Part shown: one piece after another, positions 1 to 8,552 of the stretch
Layout: each line of letters starts with the position of its first letter
How positions within the stretch are numbered: position 1 is the first letter of the stretch
NCBI GenBank assembly: GCA_012799725.1
Contig: JAAZKR010000194.1
Span: 1-40,495, forward strand
DNA: 40,495 nt
DNA from: Oligosphaeraceae bacterium
GTDB taxonomy: Bacteria > Verrucomicrobiota > Lentisphaeria > Oligosphaerales > Oligosphaeraceae
Reading direction: 5' to 3'
Notes under the pieces: generated by a model
What the model saw: only the letters and a program-made list of their open reading frames with translations
Databases searched by the model: none
What the model was told of the DNA's origin: nothing
Made by a program: the position numbers and the translations under genes

Positions 1-318
1 CAAAAAGAAATCGAGTAATAGCCGCACAGAAAACACCCTGTCACCAACAGGGCGAACAGCATAAATCTTGCAACTATCTGAGAATAAAGCTATTAGGGCT
101 AAACCTCAGCTTTGACTGCTTTTTTTAGGACTAAGCGAATTGTTTTTTCTTCGCCTTGCAATGCTGTATGTCAAGCGAAAATGGATTTTCAAAGAAAACG
201 GTATGTCTAGCTACGCTCGTAAAATTGCGCTAAACATACCGTTTTTGACAGCTTGTAAGGTAAATTGGACACGACACTTGGTAGAAATCAATGTGCCTGA
301 ATGTCCGTCACAATCTGA
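1..318. other. Non-coding stretch at window start
   Basis: I see no convincing gene here. The only sizeable reading frame (140-322, plus) has no recognisable domain and runs through a hairpin. The stretch holds a short hairpin (CCCTGT at 36-41 with ACAGGG at 47-52) and a larger inverted repeat at 195-245, listed separately. Bases 3-34 resemble bases 16831-16862 (shared core around TCGAGT.ATAG), so the window probably begins inside a dispersed repeat. Confidence 0.5.
195..245 (-). terminator. Inverted repeat, probable terminator of murD-LysM operon
   Basis: AAAACGGTATGT (195-206) pairs perfectly with ACATACCGTTTT (234-245). Inside it, TAGC (208-211) can pair with GCTA (229-232), extending the stem past one mismatch. 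It lies about 75 bp beyond the LysM gene stop in the direction of transcription. T-rich flanks on both sides mean it could also serve a plus-strand transcript. The long loop makes it atypical for a rho-independent terminator. Confidence 0.5.
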
Positions 319-1482
319 TTAAGGCCGGTTCGGATCGATGATGATCTTAACCTCAGTTCCAGGAGTCAAGTCGGCATTGGACTTGATCTGCGGATTAGAG
401 CGAAGAATATCCTCTATCTTGATTTCATAGTCTCTCGCTAAAGACTCCAAAGTATCCCTATCGCCGGCCAAATGCGTGAGAATTTTTTTCGGAATAAGAT
501 TTGCGGAGCCTACCTCTTCTGGAATAACGATGTTGTCCTGTGTAGTTGCATTGTCGATTTCCGGTGTCCCAACAGGCAGTGCATCGACTGACGGTGGCGG
601 TTCCTCGGTTACCGGAGTATTAGGCACTTTCGGCTCGTTTGAGACGCGATCGCTCTTCGTTGTTGTACCACTAGCGGCAGTAGTTTTAAGTTTCAATTTT
701 TGTCCAACGACAAGCTTGTCGGTCTTCAGCGAATTCCAGCTGCGAATATCATCGATGCTGACCTTGAAACGCTGCGAAATGGTCCACAAACTATCACCGG
801 TTACTACTGTATAAAGACCATCGTTAGGAATACCGGCTACAGCTACAGTCTTGGGCTTACGGGCAGCGCCTTTTTTGCCGCTTGTCGAAGCGCTTAGGCG
901 GACGATGGTACCGGGATTTTCTGCTGCGTAAGAGGGCAAAATCAGCTCTGATCCAACACGCATGCGCTTGGGGTCTACGGAGGGATTAAGCGCCGCAATA
1001 TCTTGCCATCTGACACCATAAGCCTGTGCTATGCCGGAAAGAGTGTCGCCGGATTGAATCCGGTAATGGCGCGCTGCACTTTCAACGGGTGTACTTATTT
1101 TGGCTGTATCGGCAGCAGCATCCGAGCCGGGCACGTGCTTAGATTCAGGTTTGAGCAAAACCTGTTCAGGCTCGGGAATAGATTCAGAAGGTGTGAAAGC
1201 CGGATCCTGTGCCGGAACGAAAGCAACAGCCGTATCAGTCTCAAATTCGGAAGTTGTTGCCGATGGAAATACAGGCTCGCGTGCCGGAAGCATGCGCGCC
1301 GGAACAGAAGTAACAGCTACAGGGCGCGCATAAGGCGGCGGAACCATGCCACGACTGCCGAGAACACCGGTATTCTGTTCCACCGGCGTCTGCGTCTTAC
1401 AGGAACTCAGCAAAGCCAAGCCAGCAGCGCTTAAAAGCATGAAGAAAAAACGCGTACAACGAGCAGACGGGCATAATTTCAT
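319..1482 (-). CDS. LysM-repeat lipoprotein
   Basis: This is a 387-residue exported protein predicted to bind peptidoglycan. The N-terminus has a basic stretch, a hydrophobic core and a lipobox (LLSSC), so it is probably lipid-anchored after signal peptidase II cleavage. A Pro/Ala/Glu-rich linker of about 100 residues follows. Three LysM modules can be read: HYRIQSGDTLSGIAQAYGV, LYTVVTGDSLWTISQRFKV, and a more divergent C-terminal copy beginning near HLAGDRDTLESLA. No M23 peptidase or amidase domain follows, which separates it from NlpD or AmiC. Its ATG overlaps the murD stop codon (ATGA) and is preceded by AAGGAG inside murD, indicating translational coupling. A cell-wall-binding scaffold role is inferred; no enzymatic role is visible. 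Confidence 0.85.
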   Translation of the reverse strand: MKLCPSARCTRFFFMLLSAAGLALLSSCKTQTPVEQNTGVLGSRGMVPPPYARPVAVTSVPARMLPAREPVFPSATTSEFETDTAVAFVPAQDPAFTPSESIPEPEQVLLKPESKHVPGSDAAADTAKISTPVESAARHYRIQSGDTLSGIAQAYGVRWQDIAALNPSVDPKRMRVGSELILPSYAAENPGTIVRLSASTSGKKGAARKPKTVAVAGIPNDGLYTVVTGDSLWTISQRFKVSIDDIRSWNSLKTDKLVVGQKLKLKTTAASGTTTKSDRVSNEPKVPNTPVTEEPPPSVDALPVGTPEIDNATTQDNIVIPEEVGSANLIPKKILTHLAGDRDTLESLARDYEIKIEDILRSNPQIKSNADLTPGTEVKIIIDPNRP

Positions 1483-2858
1483 TTTTGGAAACTCCTTTTT
1501 AACTTTTCCACAAATTCTATAAAGATTTCCCCTCTTTGCTCATAGCCTGTAAACATGTCATAGCTGGCACAGCCCGGCGCAAGCAGAACAACATCTTCAG
1601 GCAGCGCGATTTGCACGGCCTTTGTAAGCGCGGAGTTAAAATCATCAAACTTTTCTATTGGTACAAGGTCTTGCCAAGCCAAGCCAATTGTCTGTCTAGC
1701 TCGACCAATTAGCAACACCTGTTTAACATACATCCTCAAAGCTGTTTTTGCTTCATTAAAACGGCAGTCTTTGTCAATTCCACCAGCAATTAGAATGATT
1801 CTTTTCCCTTTAGCCTTACCGATGCAGGTCAATGCATTACACATAGCCGCCACATTGGTAGCCTTCGAGTCATTTATGTAGCTTACACCTGCAACCTTGG
1901 CAACAAACTCCAGTCTATGTCGACCTACGCGAAAATCACGTAATGCAGGCAAAGCACGATCTAACGGCAGTTCCAGGCTGTCAAGGGTAGCTAGCACTGC
2001 AAGCGCATTTTCATAATTATGCAATCCGGCAAAAGCAAGCTCACTGCAATTAAGCAAAGGTAGGAAAGAACCTTTTAGGTTGCGTCCCAGTGCGCCAGCA
2101 TCCGCAGCCAGGCTAAAATCTGCCTTAAGTTCAGCGTTGGCACTAAAAGTCAAATAACGATGCAAGCGCAGGCTTGTTTGCAACTCTTTCCACTGTGCCA
2201 ATTCCCGGTTTAGTATTATCATCCCGGTTTCAGGCGTCTGTTCCAGCATCTTGATTTTCAATGCGTAGTATGCTTGGATGCTGCCATGTCGATCCAGATG
2301 ATCCGGGCTAAGGTTCAACAGCAAGGCTCGATGCAGCGGGAGATTCTCGCTGTGCTCCATCTGAAAAGTACTGACCTCCAACACGATATAGTCTAACTCG
2401 GCAGCATCCAGCAGCACTTGTGACAGGGGCAGGCCTATATTGCCGGCCGCCAGAGCACGCAGTCCCACAGCTTGCAAGCAAGCTGTGAGCATTTCAACTG
2501 TACTAGTCTTGCCATTGCTGCCGGTAACCGCAAGCAAGGGGACTCGGCAAAAATGCGCTGCAAAAGACAACTCGGAGAGTACCAATTCCGATTGTAGCTG
2601 TGCCGCAATCCGCCCTAAAAGACTGTTTGCAGCAATGCCGGGGCTGATAACGCAGAGGTCTATAGGTCCATGCCAGTACTCGTGCTCCCAGTCCTCGTGA
2701 CACAAAACACCGGCAGCCTCCAGACTGGGCTTTTGCGCAATGCTACGCTCGTCAAGTAGATCGACCTGAGCGCCTTTGCTGACCGCCAGCAGCGCAGCAG
2801 CAGCGCCGCTGACGCCAGCGCCTAAAACCAATATACGTTTAGCATGGAGTGTATTCAT
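1479..2858 (-). CDS. murD: UDP-N-acetylmuramoylalanine--D-glutamate ligase
   Basis: MurD adds D-glutamate to UDP-MurNAc-L-Ala in the cytoplasm, using ATP, during peptidoglycan precursor synthesis. The 459-residue product begins with a Rossmann segment (ILVLGAGVSG). The Mur-ligase ATP loop TGSNGKTST lies near residues 113-121, followed by the metal/substrate motifs LEVSTFQ and NLSPDHLDRHGS and the C-terminal INDSKATN signature of MurD. Length is normal for the family. ATG at 2858 was chosen; an in-frame GTG lies four codons upstream at 2870, and neither has a strong Shine-Dalgarno sequence. No other mur or fts genes lie next to it here, so it sits outside the usual dcw cluster within this window. 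The 3' end is coupled to the LysM lipoprotein gene by a 4-bp overlap. Confidence 0.95.
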   Translation of the reverse strand: MNTLHAKRILVLGAGVSGAAAALLAVSKGAQVDLLDERSIAQKPSLEAAGVLCHEDWEHEYWHGPIDLCVISPGIAANSLLGRIAAQLQSELVLSELSFAAHFCRVPLLAVTGSNGKTSTVEMLTACLQAVGLRALAAGNIGLPLSQVLLDAAELDYIVLEVSTFQMEHSENLPLHRALLLNLSPDHLDRHGSIQAYYALKIKMLEQTPETGMIILNRELAQWKELQTSLRLHRYLTFSANAELKADFSLAADAGALGRNLKGSFLPLLNCSELAFAGLHNYENALAVLATLDSLELPLDRALPALRDFRVGRHRLEFVAKVAGVSYINDSKATNVAAMCNALTCIGKAKGKRIILIAGGIDKDCRFNEAKTALRMYVKQVLLIGRARQTIGLAWQDLVPIEKFDDFNSALTKAVQIALPEDVVLLAPGCASYDMFTGYEQRGEIFIEFVEKLKRSFQK

Positions 2859-2972
2859 GGCCAAGCGCACCAGAAACTAAACTTTCAGGGCTGATATTTC
2901 ATACCCTTTCAGAACTATACAGAAGTATTGGTTTGGCACCGGCCTTCTCTATCTGGCGCACACACGCTCAAA

Positions 2973-3007
2973 GCAGAAAACCGCTTTCATATAAAGCGGT
3001 TTTCTGC
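2973..3007 (-). terminator. Terminator hairpin after the secretin gene
   Basis: A perfect 15-bp inverted repeat, GCAGAAAACCGCTTT (2973-2987) with AAAGCGGTTTTCTGC (2993-3007), has a 5-nt loop. It starts 27 bp beyond the secretin stop codon on the minus strand and is followed there by a short TTT. It separates the secretin operon from murD. Confidence 0.75.
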
Positions 3008-3033
3008 CCCTACAGTTGCAACGATATTATGAA

Positions 3034-6000
3034 TTAATGTTTGAAATCATACAGGCCGCGCACCTCATTGGCACGCACCGGCTGACCATCCGGCCTGACC
3101 AGTCTGACATTAACAAAGACCATCAGATTGGTTTTGACTCCACGTTCGCCTTTGCTGGTGAAAAGACGGCCGAGCAAAGGAATGCTGCCCAAAAATGGGA
3201 TGCGGTCATTGAAGCGCTCCATGCGCTCACCGACCATACCGCCAAGCACGACAGTCTCGTTGTCATAAACAATTACTTTGGTGTTGACTTCACGTTTGGA
3301 CAGGATAGGCATTTTCATAGGCACAGAGACCGTCTGCCCGCTGATGATCATATCATAGCTATAATCTTCCCAGTCAACAAAGTCAATAACTTGTGGAATC
3401 AGCTCCAAGTCTACCGAATACTCGTCCGCAGAAACATTGGGCGTCACGTCCAAGATAACACCGAGTTCAGTTTCTTCGCCCAGCTCAGGTACTGATGGTG
3501 TATAACTGGTCACGTTACCGGCGTCACCGGTATCGGTTTCGATTTCGGGTTCGGTCCAGCTCTCCGGAAAGTATCTTATCTTGACCATTTTCAGCTGTGC
3601 GGTCTTACCGCTGATAGTGGTCACCTTAGGTGAGGAGAGCACGTCGGTATGCGTCTCTTGTTGTATGGCATGAATAATGGTTTCAAAAGCAAAGTTGCCT
3701 AAAATAGAAACTGCTGAAAACAGGCCGTCATTCACCACAGTATCGGAGAAGAAAGTCTCAGCAAAACGCAAGCCGTTGCTGATTCGATATTTGCCGTTGT
3801 CAGGCTCCTTGCCCATACCCAGCTGAAAACTAGACCCTTTATTGCCAATTCCGGTGTTGGACCCGGTAACGTCACTATGCAGGAAATGATCGCCTGCCCC
3901 CGTGCCGGAATTATATGTGACGCCGCCGCCCGCCAAACTCCAGTCAAAGCCTAAGGTATCCATATCGGTCTGCACCACCTCGACGAATTTGGCCTCGATG
4001 GTCACCTGAGCGGGAATATCATTGATTTCGTCCAGAATTTTACGTATACGTTGATGATTTTCCGGGGTATGATGTACGATCAGCTTGCCGGAACGCGCAA
4101 AGAATTTGATGCGTGAGCCGGGCAGATTTGGAATTCCCATCTCAGCAAATTCTGTCTGCACATCCACAAAGTATTTCTCCTCATCGTCCTCATCGTCGTC
4201 GTCATCGTCGTCATCGTCGTCGTCATCGTCGTCATCGTCACTGACCTTAAGCTTGAGGCGCTTAAGTTTTTTACGTGTACGCCGTGAGTCAAAAACGCCT
4301 GCGGCTACGCTGTAGTAACGCGTTTCCATCTGATCCATAACGATGCTTTTATGTGCCACCAGCACGGCAGATTCGGCTACTTTTACATTCAGACCATAGC
4401 CCATGGCCAAGTAGGTAAGTACTTCACGCGGAGTCACATTGGTTAGGTTAAGGTTAACCGTCTTGTCCTCGATGCTCTCCATGGCAACCGCTTCCTGCGT
4501 CGTCGGTGCGGCAGGGGCGAACAAGGGATCATCGCCAAAGCCACCGCCAAAAGGATCATCGCCAAAGCCGAAATCATCGGTAGGAAGCCCTGGTCCAAAT
4601 TCATCCTGTACGCCGCGCTGTTGCGTAATAGTCTCTTGAACAGCAGCACTTTGCGTCATAGGCGTGAGCAAGGCAACGATATTGACGCCTATCCCGTCCG
4701 GATCTGCCTCTTTGATCTTACGCGGCAGTATATCATTAAGCACGTCACGCAATGTATCGTTATCAAAAACTATCTTAGACAGGATGATATGATCCAGTTT
4801 CTTATTGATGCCCTGGCTGTCATCTGTACGCCGTATAGTACGGGCATCAAAGCCATCCACAGCGCCACTCATCAACGGGGTAACCGGCTCGCTCCAACGC
4901 CAACGCACTTCAGCTAGGCGCTCTTTGAGCATGGTCTCCAATTTCAGGTCTGCAACCTTTTTGAGTTCGTCATTGATACGGGCTAGATTGCGTATGGCAG
5001 TAAGTTCAAAGGGGTCTTCCAAAAGAACCTGCTCAAAGCACTCACGTGCCTGGGCAAAACGGCGATTGTCCAAAAATACCCTGCCCTCTTCAAGCTTGAC
5101 CTTGATCTTGTAATCGCGCTCAGCCATATCAGGAATCACAGCAGTCAGTGAGGTTTCGGACTTAAACTCAAGTTCGGAACGCAGTACCTGCAAGTTGCGG
5201 ATATCTTGGTCTATGCGATCCAGCAATGCTGCATCCCGGGGCTGATCACCATACTCAGTGACACGGGCACTGCTCAACTCGCCAATAGCATCGTCAATCT
5301 TGCTTGGCCCCAGCCTGGTTGGCTCCTTTTCGGCCTGCAAACGGTAAACCTTAGCTATCTCCATGCAGGCATGCACCCTGTAATTCTCACATTTGCGCAA
5401 GATCACCCGAGCCTGCTCATTTTGAGCTTCAGCCAAATGACTCACCAACATAGCAGCCTCAGCAGCTTTTTCCTTTACGTCACCGTACATCTTCAAGGCT
5501 TCTTCAAGGCTGCCACCGCTGAACTTGCGCGAAGCCTGAAAAACCAGTTTCATAGCTTCATCGATTTTCGCCTCGGCTTCACGGCAAGTCTTGTCCGCTA
5601 TACTGAAAAGCTCCGCTCTGCGCGCTGATTCCTGAGCCGACAAGATGGCGCTGCGCACCGCCGTAATGCGTGGACTATAATCCGGAAGCCGCTTCAGTAT
5701 ATTTTCACCCGCAGCCTTGTCAGCCTCACTGGCCTTGCCTAAAAACTGCAATACCATGGCATTAACACTGGCTATGTGACGTTCATAAGCCTGACGTTGC
5801 TTATCCGCATTAGCCAAATCTTTTTCCGCAACTGCAGTCTCTGCCGCCTGCAGAGCTACAATTGCCTCGTCAAAGCTTTTTTGTGCCCGAGCCAGATACT
5901 CTTCGGCAGTCAACCCTTCTGCTGCCGCTGCGGACTCTTCGCTCTTTAGTTTACTCTCCAACGCCTGTATATCGGCCAAGTTTACATTATCTGCCGCATA

Positions 6001-6102
6001 AGTTACAAGACTAGACATGAACAGCCCAGCCACCAAACCAAACGCAGCAGACAAACCAAGAGCGTATGCAAGTACTCGAAATTTACTGTGAATTTTTGTC
6101 AT
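3034..6102 (-). CDS. Type II/III secretion-type secretin, Amuc_1098-like
   Basis: A 1022-residue outer-membrane pore protein of the secretin/PilQ superfamily. An N-terminal signal peptide (hydrophobic about 10-36, ending near TYAA) precedes a long alpha-helical, Ala/Glu-rich region (about 38-390) with TPR-like ALEMYGDVKEKA-style repeats. Two short N-domain-like modules follow (about 430-475 and 545-600). An N3-like module is seen around SRIKFFARSGKLIVHHTPENH, then the secretin domain. Diagnostic C-terminal sequence includes VVLGGMV and RIPFLGSIPLLGRLF. Two features are unusual. An FG/Asp-rich segment lies near 500-540. A run of 16 consecutive Asp (residues 622-637, bases 4192-4239) is followed by Glu/Asp, between the N-domains. 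It is the last gene of the five-gene block. The secretin assignment is firm; the pilus role is inferred from context. Confidence 0.93.
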   Translation of the reverse strand: MTKIHSKFRVLAYALGLSAAFGLVAGLFMSSLVTYAADNVNLADIQALESKLKSEESAAAAEGLTAEEYLARAQKSFDEAIVALQAAETAVAEKDLANADKQRQAYERHIASVNAMVLQFLGKASEADKAAGENILKRLPDYSPRITAVRSAILSAQESARRAELFSIADKTCREAEAKIDEAMKLVFQASRKFSGGSLEEALKMYGDVKEKAAEAAMLVSHLAEAQNEQARVILRKCENYRVHACMEIAKVYRLQAEKEPTRLGPSKIDDAIGELSSARVTEYGDQPRDAALLDRIDQDIRNLQVLRSELEFKSETSLTAVIPDMAERDYKIKVKLEEGRVFLDNRRFAQARECFEQVLLEDPFELTAIRNLARINDELKKVADLKLETMLKERLAEVRWRWSEPVTPLMSGAVDGFDARTIRRTDDSQGINKKLDHIILSKIVFDNDTLRDVLNDILPRKIKEADPDGIGVNIVALLTPMTQSAAVQETITQQRGVQDEFGPGLPTDDFGFGDDPFGGGFGDDPLFAPAAPTTQEAVAMESIEDKTVNLNLTNVTPREVLTYLAMGYGLNVKVAESAVLVAHKSIVMDQMETRYYSVAAGVFDSRRTRKKLKRLKLKVSDDDDDDDDDDDDDDDDEDDEEKYFVDVQTEFAEMGIPNLPGSRIKFFARSGKLIVHHTPENHQRIRKILDEINDIPAQVTIEAKFVEVVQTDMDTLGFDWSLAGGGVTYNSGTGAGDHFLHSDVTGSNTGIGNKGSSFQLGMGKEPDNGKYRISNGLRFAETFFSDTVVNDGLFSAVSILGNFAFETIIHAIQQETHTDVLSSPKVTTISGKTAQLKMVKIRYFPESWTEPEIETDTGDAGNVTSYTPSVPELGEETELGVILDVTPNVSADEYSVDLELIPQVIDFVDWEDYSYDMIISGQTVSVPMKMPILSKREVNTKVIVYDNETVVLGGMVGERMERFNDRIPFLGSIPLLGRLFTSKGERGVKTNLMVFVNVRLVRPDGQPVRANEVRGLYDFKH

Positions 6103-6218
6103 AAATCAAATGCGACTCGAGCGTGGCAAACAGCCCGTCCCAAGTCTCCTTCTGAATTGTTGTGATAGTCCATTCTTGTATTATGCAAAATTTTAATCAA
6201 GTTCCAGGCACCAAACGT

Positions 6219-7391
6219 TCAGCGCATTCCGCGTATTGCCCTTCTGCCTTCCCCGTATTCACCGCTGACGCTACCACCTCGACGTGCTCCATCTACCTGC
6301 GGTATGAAATCACGCTTTACATCCAAGGTTCTGATCTCGAATTCCGCGATCACCTCGCCCCTGGCCTGATCCAATTGCGCCACTTTTAGGTCTTCCCGGC
6401 TAGTGCCGGCAATGATGCGATAGTGCTCGCGATAGGGCATTCCTGCCCTCTCTTTTTCCAAGTAGAACTCTTCGCCCACCTTGCGTATGACCCGCATTAT
6501 GCGTCCACCGCGCTCTCTGCTGGCTAAAAACAGCATGGCAGCAGTCGGGGTATCCTCTTCCGCCGTCTCTCCAATGCGCATATTATAACGCTTACCTTCG
6601 CGGCTTTCAACTCCAATCAGGTCTTTTGCGTCATTAATTGACGATACTTTAAACCCAGCGACGATTTCTTCACCTATTCTGGCAGCGGGGCGTTGCGCTG
6701 AACCCGCTACGGTGAACTCAACTTTCCAGTCCGACTTAAGTTCGCTGTCCAAGGTACGTACTCTGTGAACCACAAAGGGCAATCTCACCTTGGCTACATT
6801 CTGCACGCGCAACAAGAGTGCCAAGGGTGGAAAATCCTCTGGATTCGCCATGTCAGTGCCGGCCTGATATTCCTCGATATTGAGGAAACCATCGCCGTCC
6901 TCATCAAAGAATGCATCATAGGGATCCAGGTAGTTCAAAAAATGTGCATATTTCTTTTCTATCAAGTCAGGTATGCCATCGTTATCAGTATCATCTTCGG
7001 GCATAGTGTCTTTATATTGATCCTGATCTGTACCGCAGAAAGAACATTTGTCGCTGCTGACATGCAACAGATTGCCACATTGCGGATTTTTGCAAATAAT
7101 GTAGCGTTTAGACTGTAAGAGATTGCCTTTCTTTGCATCCAGCGTTGCCTCTGTGATATTGATTTGCAGGCGTGGATCTCTCAGGCTGGCTTCTACCGTA
7201 TGCACCCGAGAAAGATCCAGCGGCGGCAATATTTTATCGCCACTCACCATGACCTTGGCAGAGTCAATCTGCTTGGCCAGTTTCTTATCCTCCTTGCTAA
7301 CGCCGGAAATCGCCGCAAAGATACTGACTATAAGACAGAGCAAACAAGCCAGCAGTATAAGTTTTTCGTAATGTTTGGTAAGAAAGTCCAA
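6219..7391 (-). CDS. Bitopic pilus-locus protein with zinc ribbon and Ca-type motifs, Amuc_1099-like
   Basis: A 390-residue protein with a single N-terminal membrane segment (about 10-31) and a probably periplasmic remainder. A four-cysteine zinc ribbon (Cys100, 105, 116, 119) follows. Two acidic calcium-type loops come next: DTDNDGIPD (about 134-142) and DEDGDGFLNIEE (about 163-174), resembling thrombospondin-type-3 or EF-hand/dockerin loops. The C-terminal half is beta-rich and unassigned and ends in a Gly/Arg-rich tail. The start is TTG at 7391, with AAGGA upstream. It lies 12 bp after the Amuc_1100-like gene and before the secretin, the same relative position as Amuc_1099 in Akkermansia. 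The homology is inferred from order and architecture. A PilO/PilP-like linker role between inner membrane and secretin is plausible. Confidence 0.7.
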   Translation of the reverse strand: MDFLTKHYEKLILLACLLCLIVSIFAAISGVSKEDKKLAKQIDSAKVMVSGDKILPPLDLSRVHTVEASLRDPRLQINITEATLDAKKGNLLQSKRYIICKNPQCGNLLHVSSDKCSFCGTDQDQYKDTMPEDDTDNDGIPDLIEKKYAHFLNYLDPYDAFFDEDGDGFLNIEEYQAGTDMANPEDFPPLALLLRVQNVAKVRLPFVVHRVRTLDSELKSDWKVEFTVAGSAQRPAARIGEEIVAGFKVSSINDAKDLIGVESREGKRYNMRIGETAEEDTPTAAMLFLASRERGGRIMRVIRKVGEEFYLEKERAGMPYREHYRIIAGTSREDLKVAQLDQARGEVIAEFEIRTLDVKRDFIPQVDGARRGGSVSGEYGEGRRAIRGMR

Positions 7392-7403
7392 GCCTGTGCT
7401 TCC

Positions 7404-8423
7404 TTATTCTTCTTGTTCAGATCTCTTGAATTCGTAAAGATCAAGACGCAGGTCCAAGATCACATACTTGTCATCAAAAGCAAGATAATCCTGGCGTTTG
7501 GGATCGGGTTTGACTAAGCGATCCAATTGTTGCGTGCGCGTGCTGCCTGAATCGCGGCCTGCCGCGTCCGGCACCATGCCTCTTCTGACTACTGGCGCAG
7601 CACTCCGTCTTGGGACACCGCCGGGGTCATCTGCTGTAAGGTCACCAATACGTTGCACGCCTTGTGTTTGTCCTTTGCCTGTCAGCGCAGCATAATCCTG
7701 AGCTGCTTTGCTGTAGCGGTCTGGCGCAGTAAAGGAACAACTCTTAATATAAAACAGGATTTGCTGATCGCTTGAAAGTTCGTTCAAAAATTTTATCGCT
7801 TGCTCCAATTCGCAGTGCACCGAGAGCCAGACCGGAGTGATATTATAAAAGTCCATCTCTTCCATAGCAAAGCCTTGCAGCCATTCAAGCGCAATAACAT
7901 CCTTAATGCCGGCCTCGACAATTTTATTGACAACATACTCGTAGAGATATAATTGCCGGAAAATAGCCTCAAATTCGGCACTATGGATATTACCACGTTC
8001 GACTATCGTTTGAAATTGCTGCGCCAAACCGTTAAACTCAACTCCCTTTCTCAACACATAATCCGTCATCTGGCGGATTTTTTCGCTGATTCGGCGTACT
8101 GCTTCCGGGCTATTACTGGGCAACTCGATATTTAAGCTATAACGCCGACTCAACTCTTGGAGGCTGAGTTTATAAAATTTATCCGCTGCCTCAAAGTTGC
8201 GTCTGGCCTGCAATAGGTTCTCAAGCTCTTCCCCTGGAGCTGAACTAAGCTTCAATCCTGCCTGTTCAGCTTCTTGAAAAAAACTCATTTCTTTTTGCAC
8301 AGCAGTTTTACCTTTCTTCATCTTGCCGGCAGCCGAAAACATGAAATACAGCAAGACGCAAGCCACCATAAAACTGCATGCGGCGCTAATCAAAAACGCC
8401 AAGTTTTTTTTCACAAAGTCCAT
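7404..8423 (-). CDS. Bitopic pilus-locus protein, Amuc_1100-like
   Basis: A 339-residue protein with a short cytoplasmic tip, one membrane segment (about 9-31), a helical coiled-coil-like stretch (about 40-115), and a mixed alpha/beta C-terminal region ending in a low-complexity Arg/Pro-rich segment and a short strand. This matches the layout of Akkermansia Amuc_1100 (317 residues), the pili-associated protein studied as an immunomodulator, and of PilO-type proteins. Its N-terminus (MDFVKK) closely resembles that of the next gene (MDFLTK), suggesting the two bitopic proteins are distant paralogues or insert in the same way. The ATG has GGATTAGG just upstream. The Amuc_1100 assignment rests mainly on position and architecture. 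Confidence 0.7.
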   Translation of the reverse strand: MDFVKKNLAFLISAACSFMVACVLLYFMFSAAGKMKKGKTAVQKEMSFFQEAEQAGLKLSSAPGEELENLLQARRNFEAADKFYKLSLQELSRRYSLNIELPSNSPEAVRRISEKIRQMTDYVLRKGVEFNGLAQQFQTIVERGNIHSAEFEAIFRQLYLYEYVVNKIVEAGIKDVIALEWLQGFAMEEMDFYNITPVWLSVHCELEQAIKFLNELSSDQQILFYIKSCSFTAPDRYSKAAQDYAALTGKGQTQGVQRIGDLTADDPGGVPRRSAAPVVRRGMVPDAAGRDSGSTRTQQLDRLVKPDPKRQDYLAFDDKYVILDLRLDLYEFKRSEQEE

Positions 8424-8552
8424 GCCTAATCCGATTGATTGCCCGGCAAAGGGCAGCGTGAAGTAACTAAATGGTAAGAAAAATGTTGCTTACCTACAAT
8501 CGTTCAAAAAGACCTGTTCGGCTCCCGACGCAATCTCCAAGCCGGGGCTTTA

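Noticed and set aside
4085-4315. Plus-strand frame with a long poly-serine run
   Set aside because: It is the antisense of the secretin's aspartate tract, with no ribosome site or domain.
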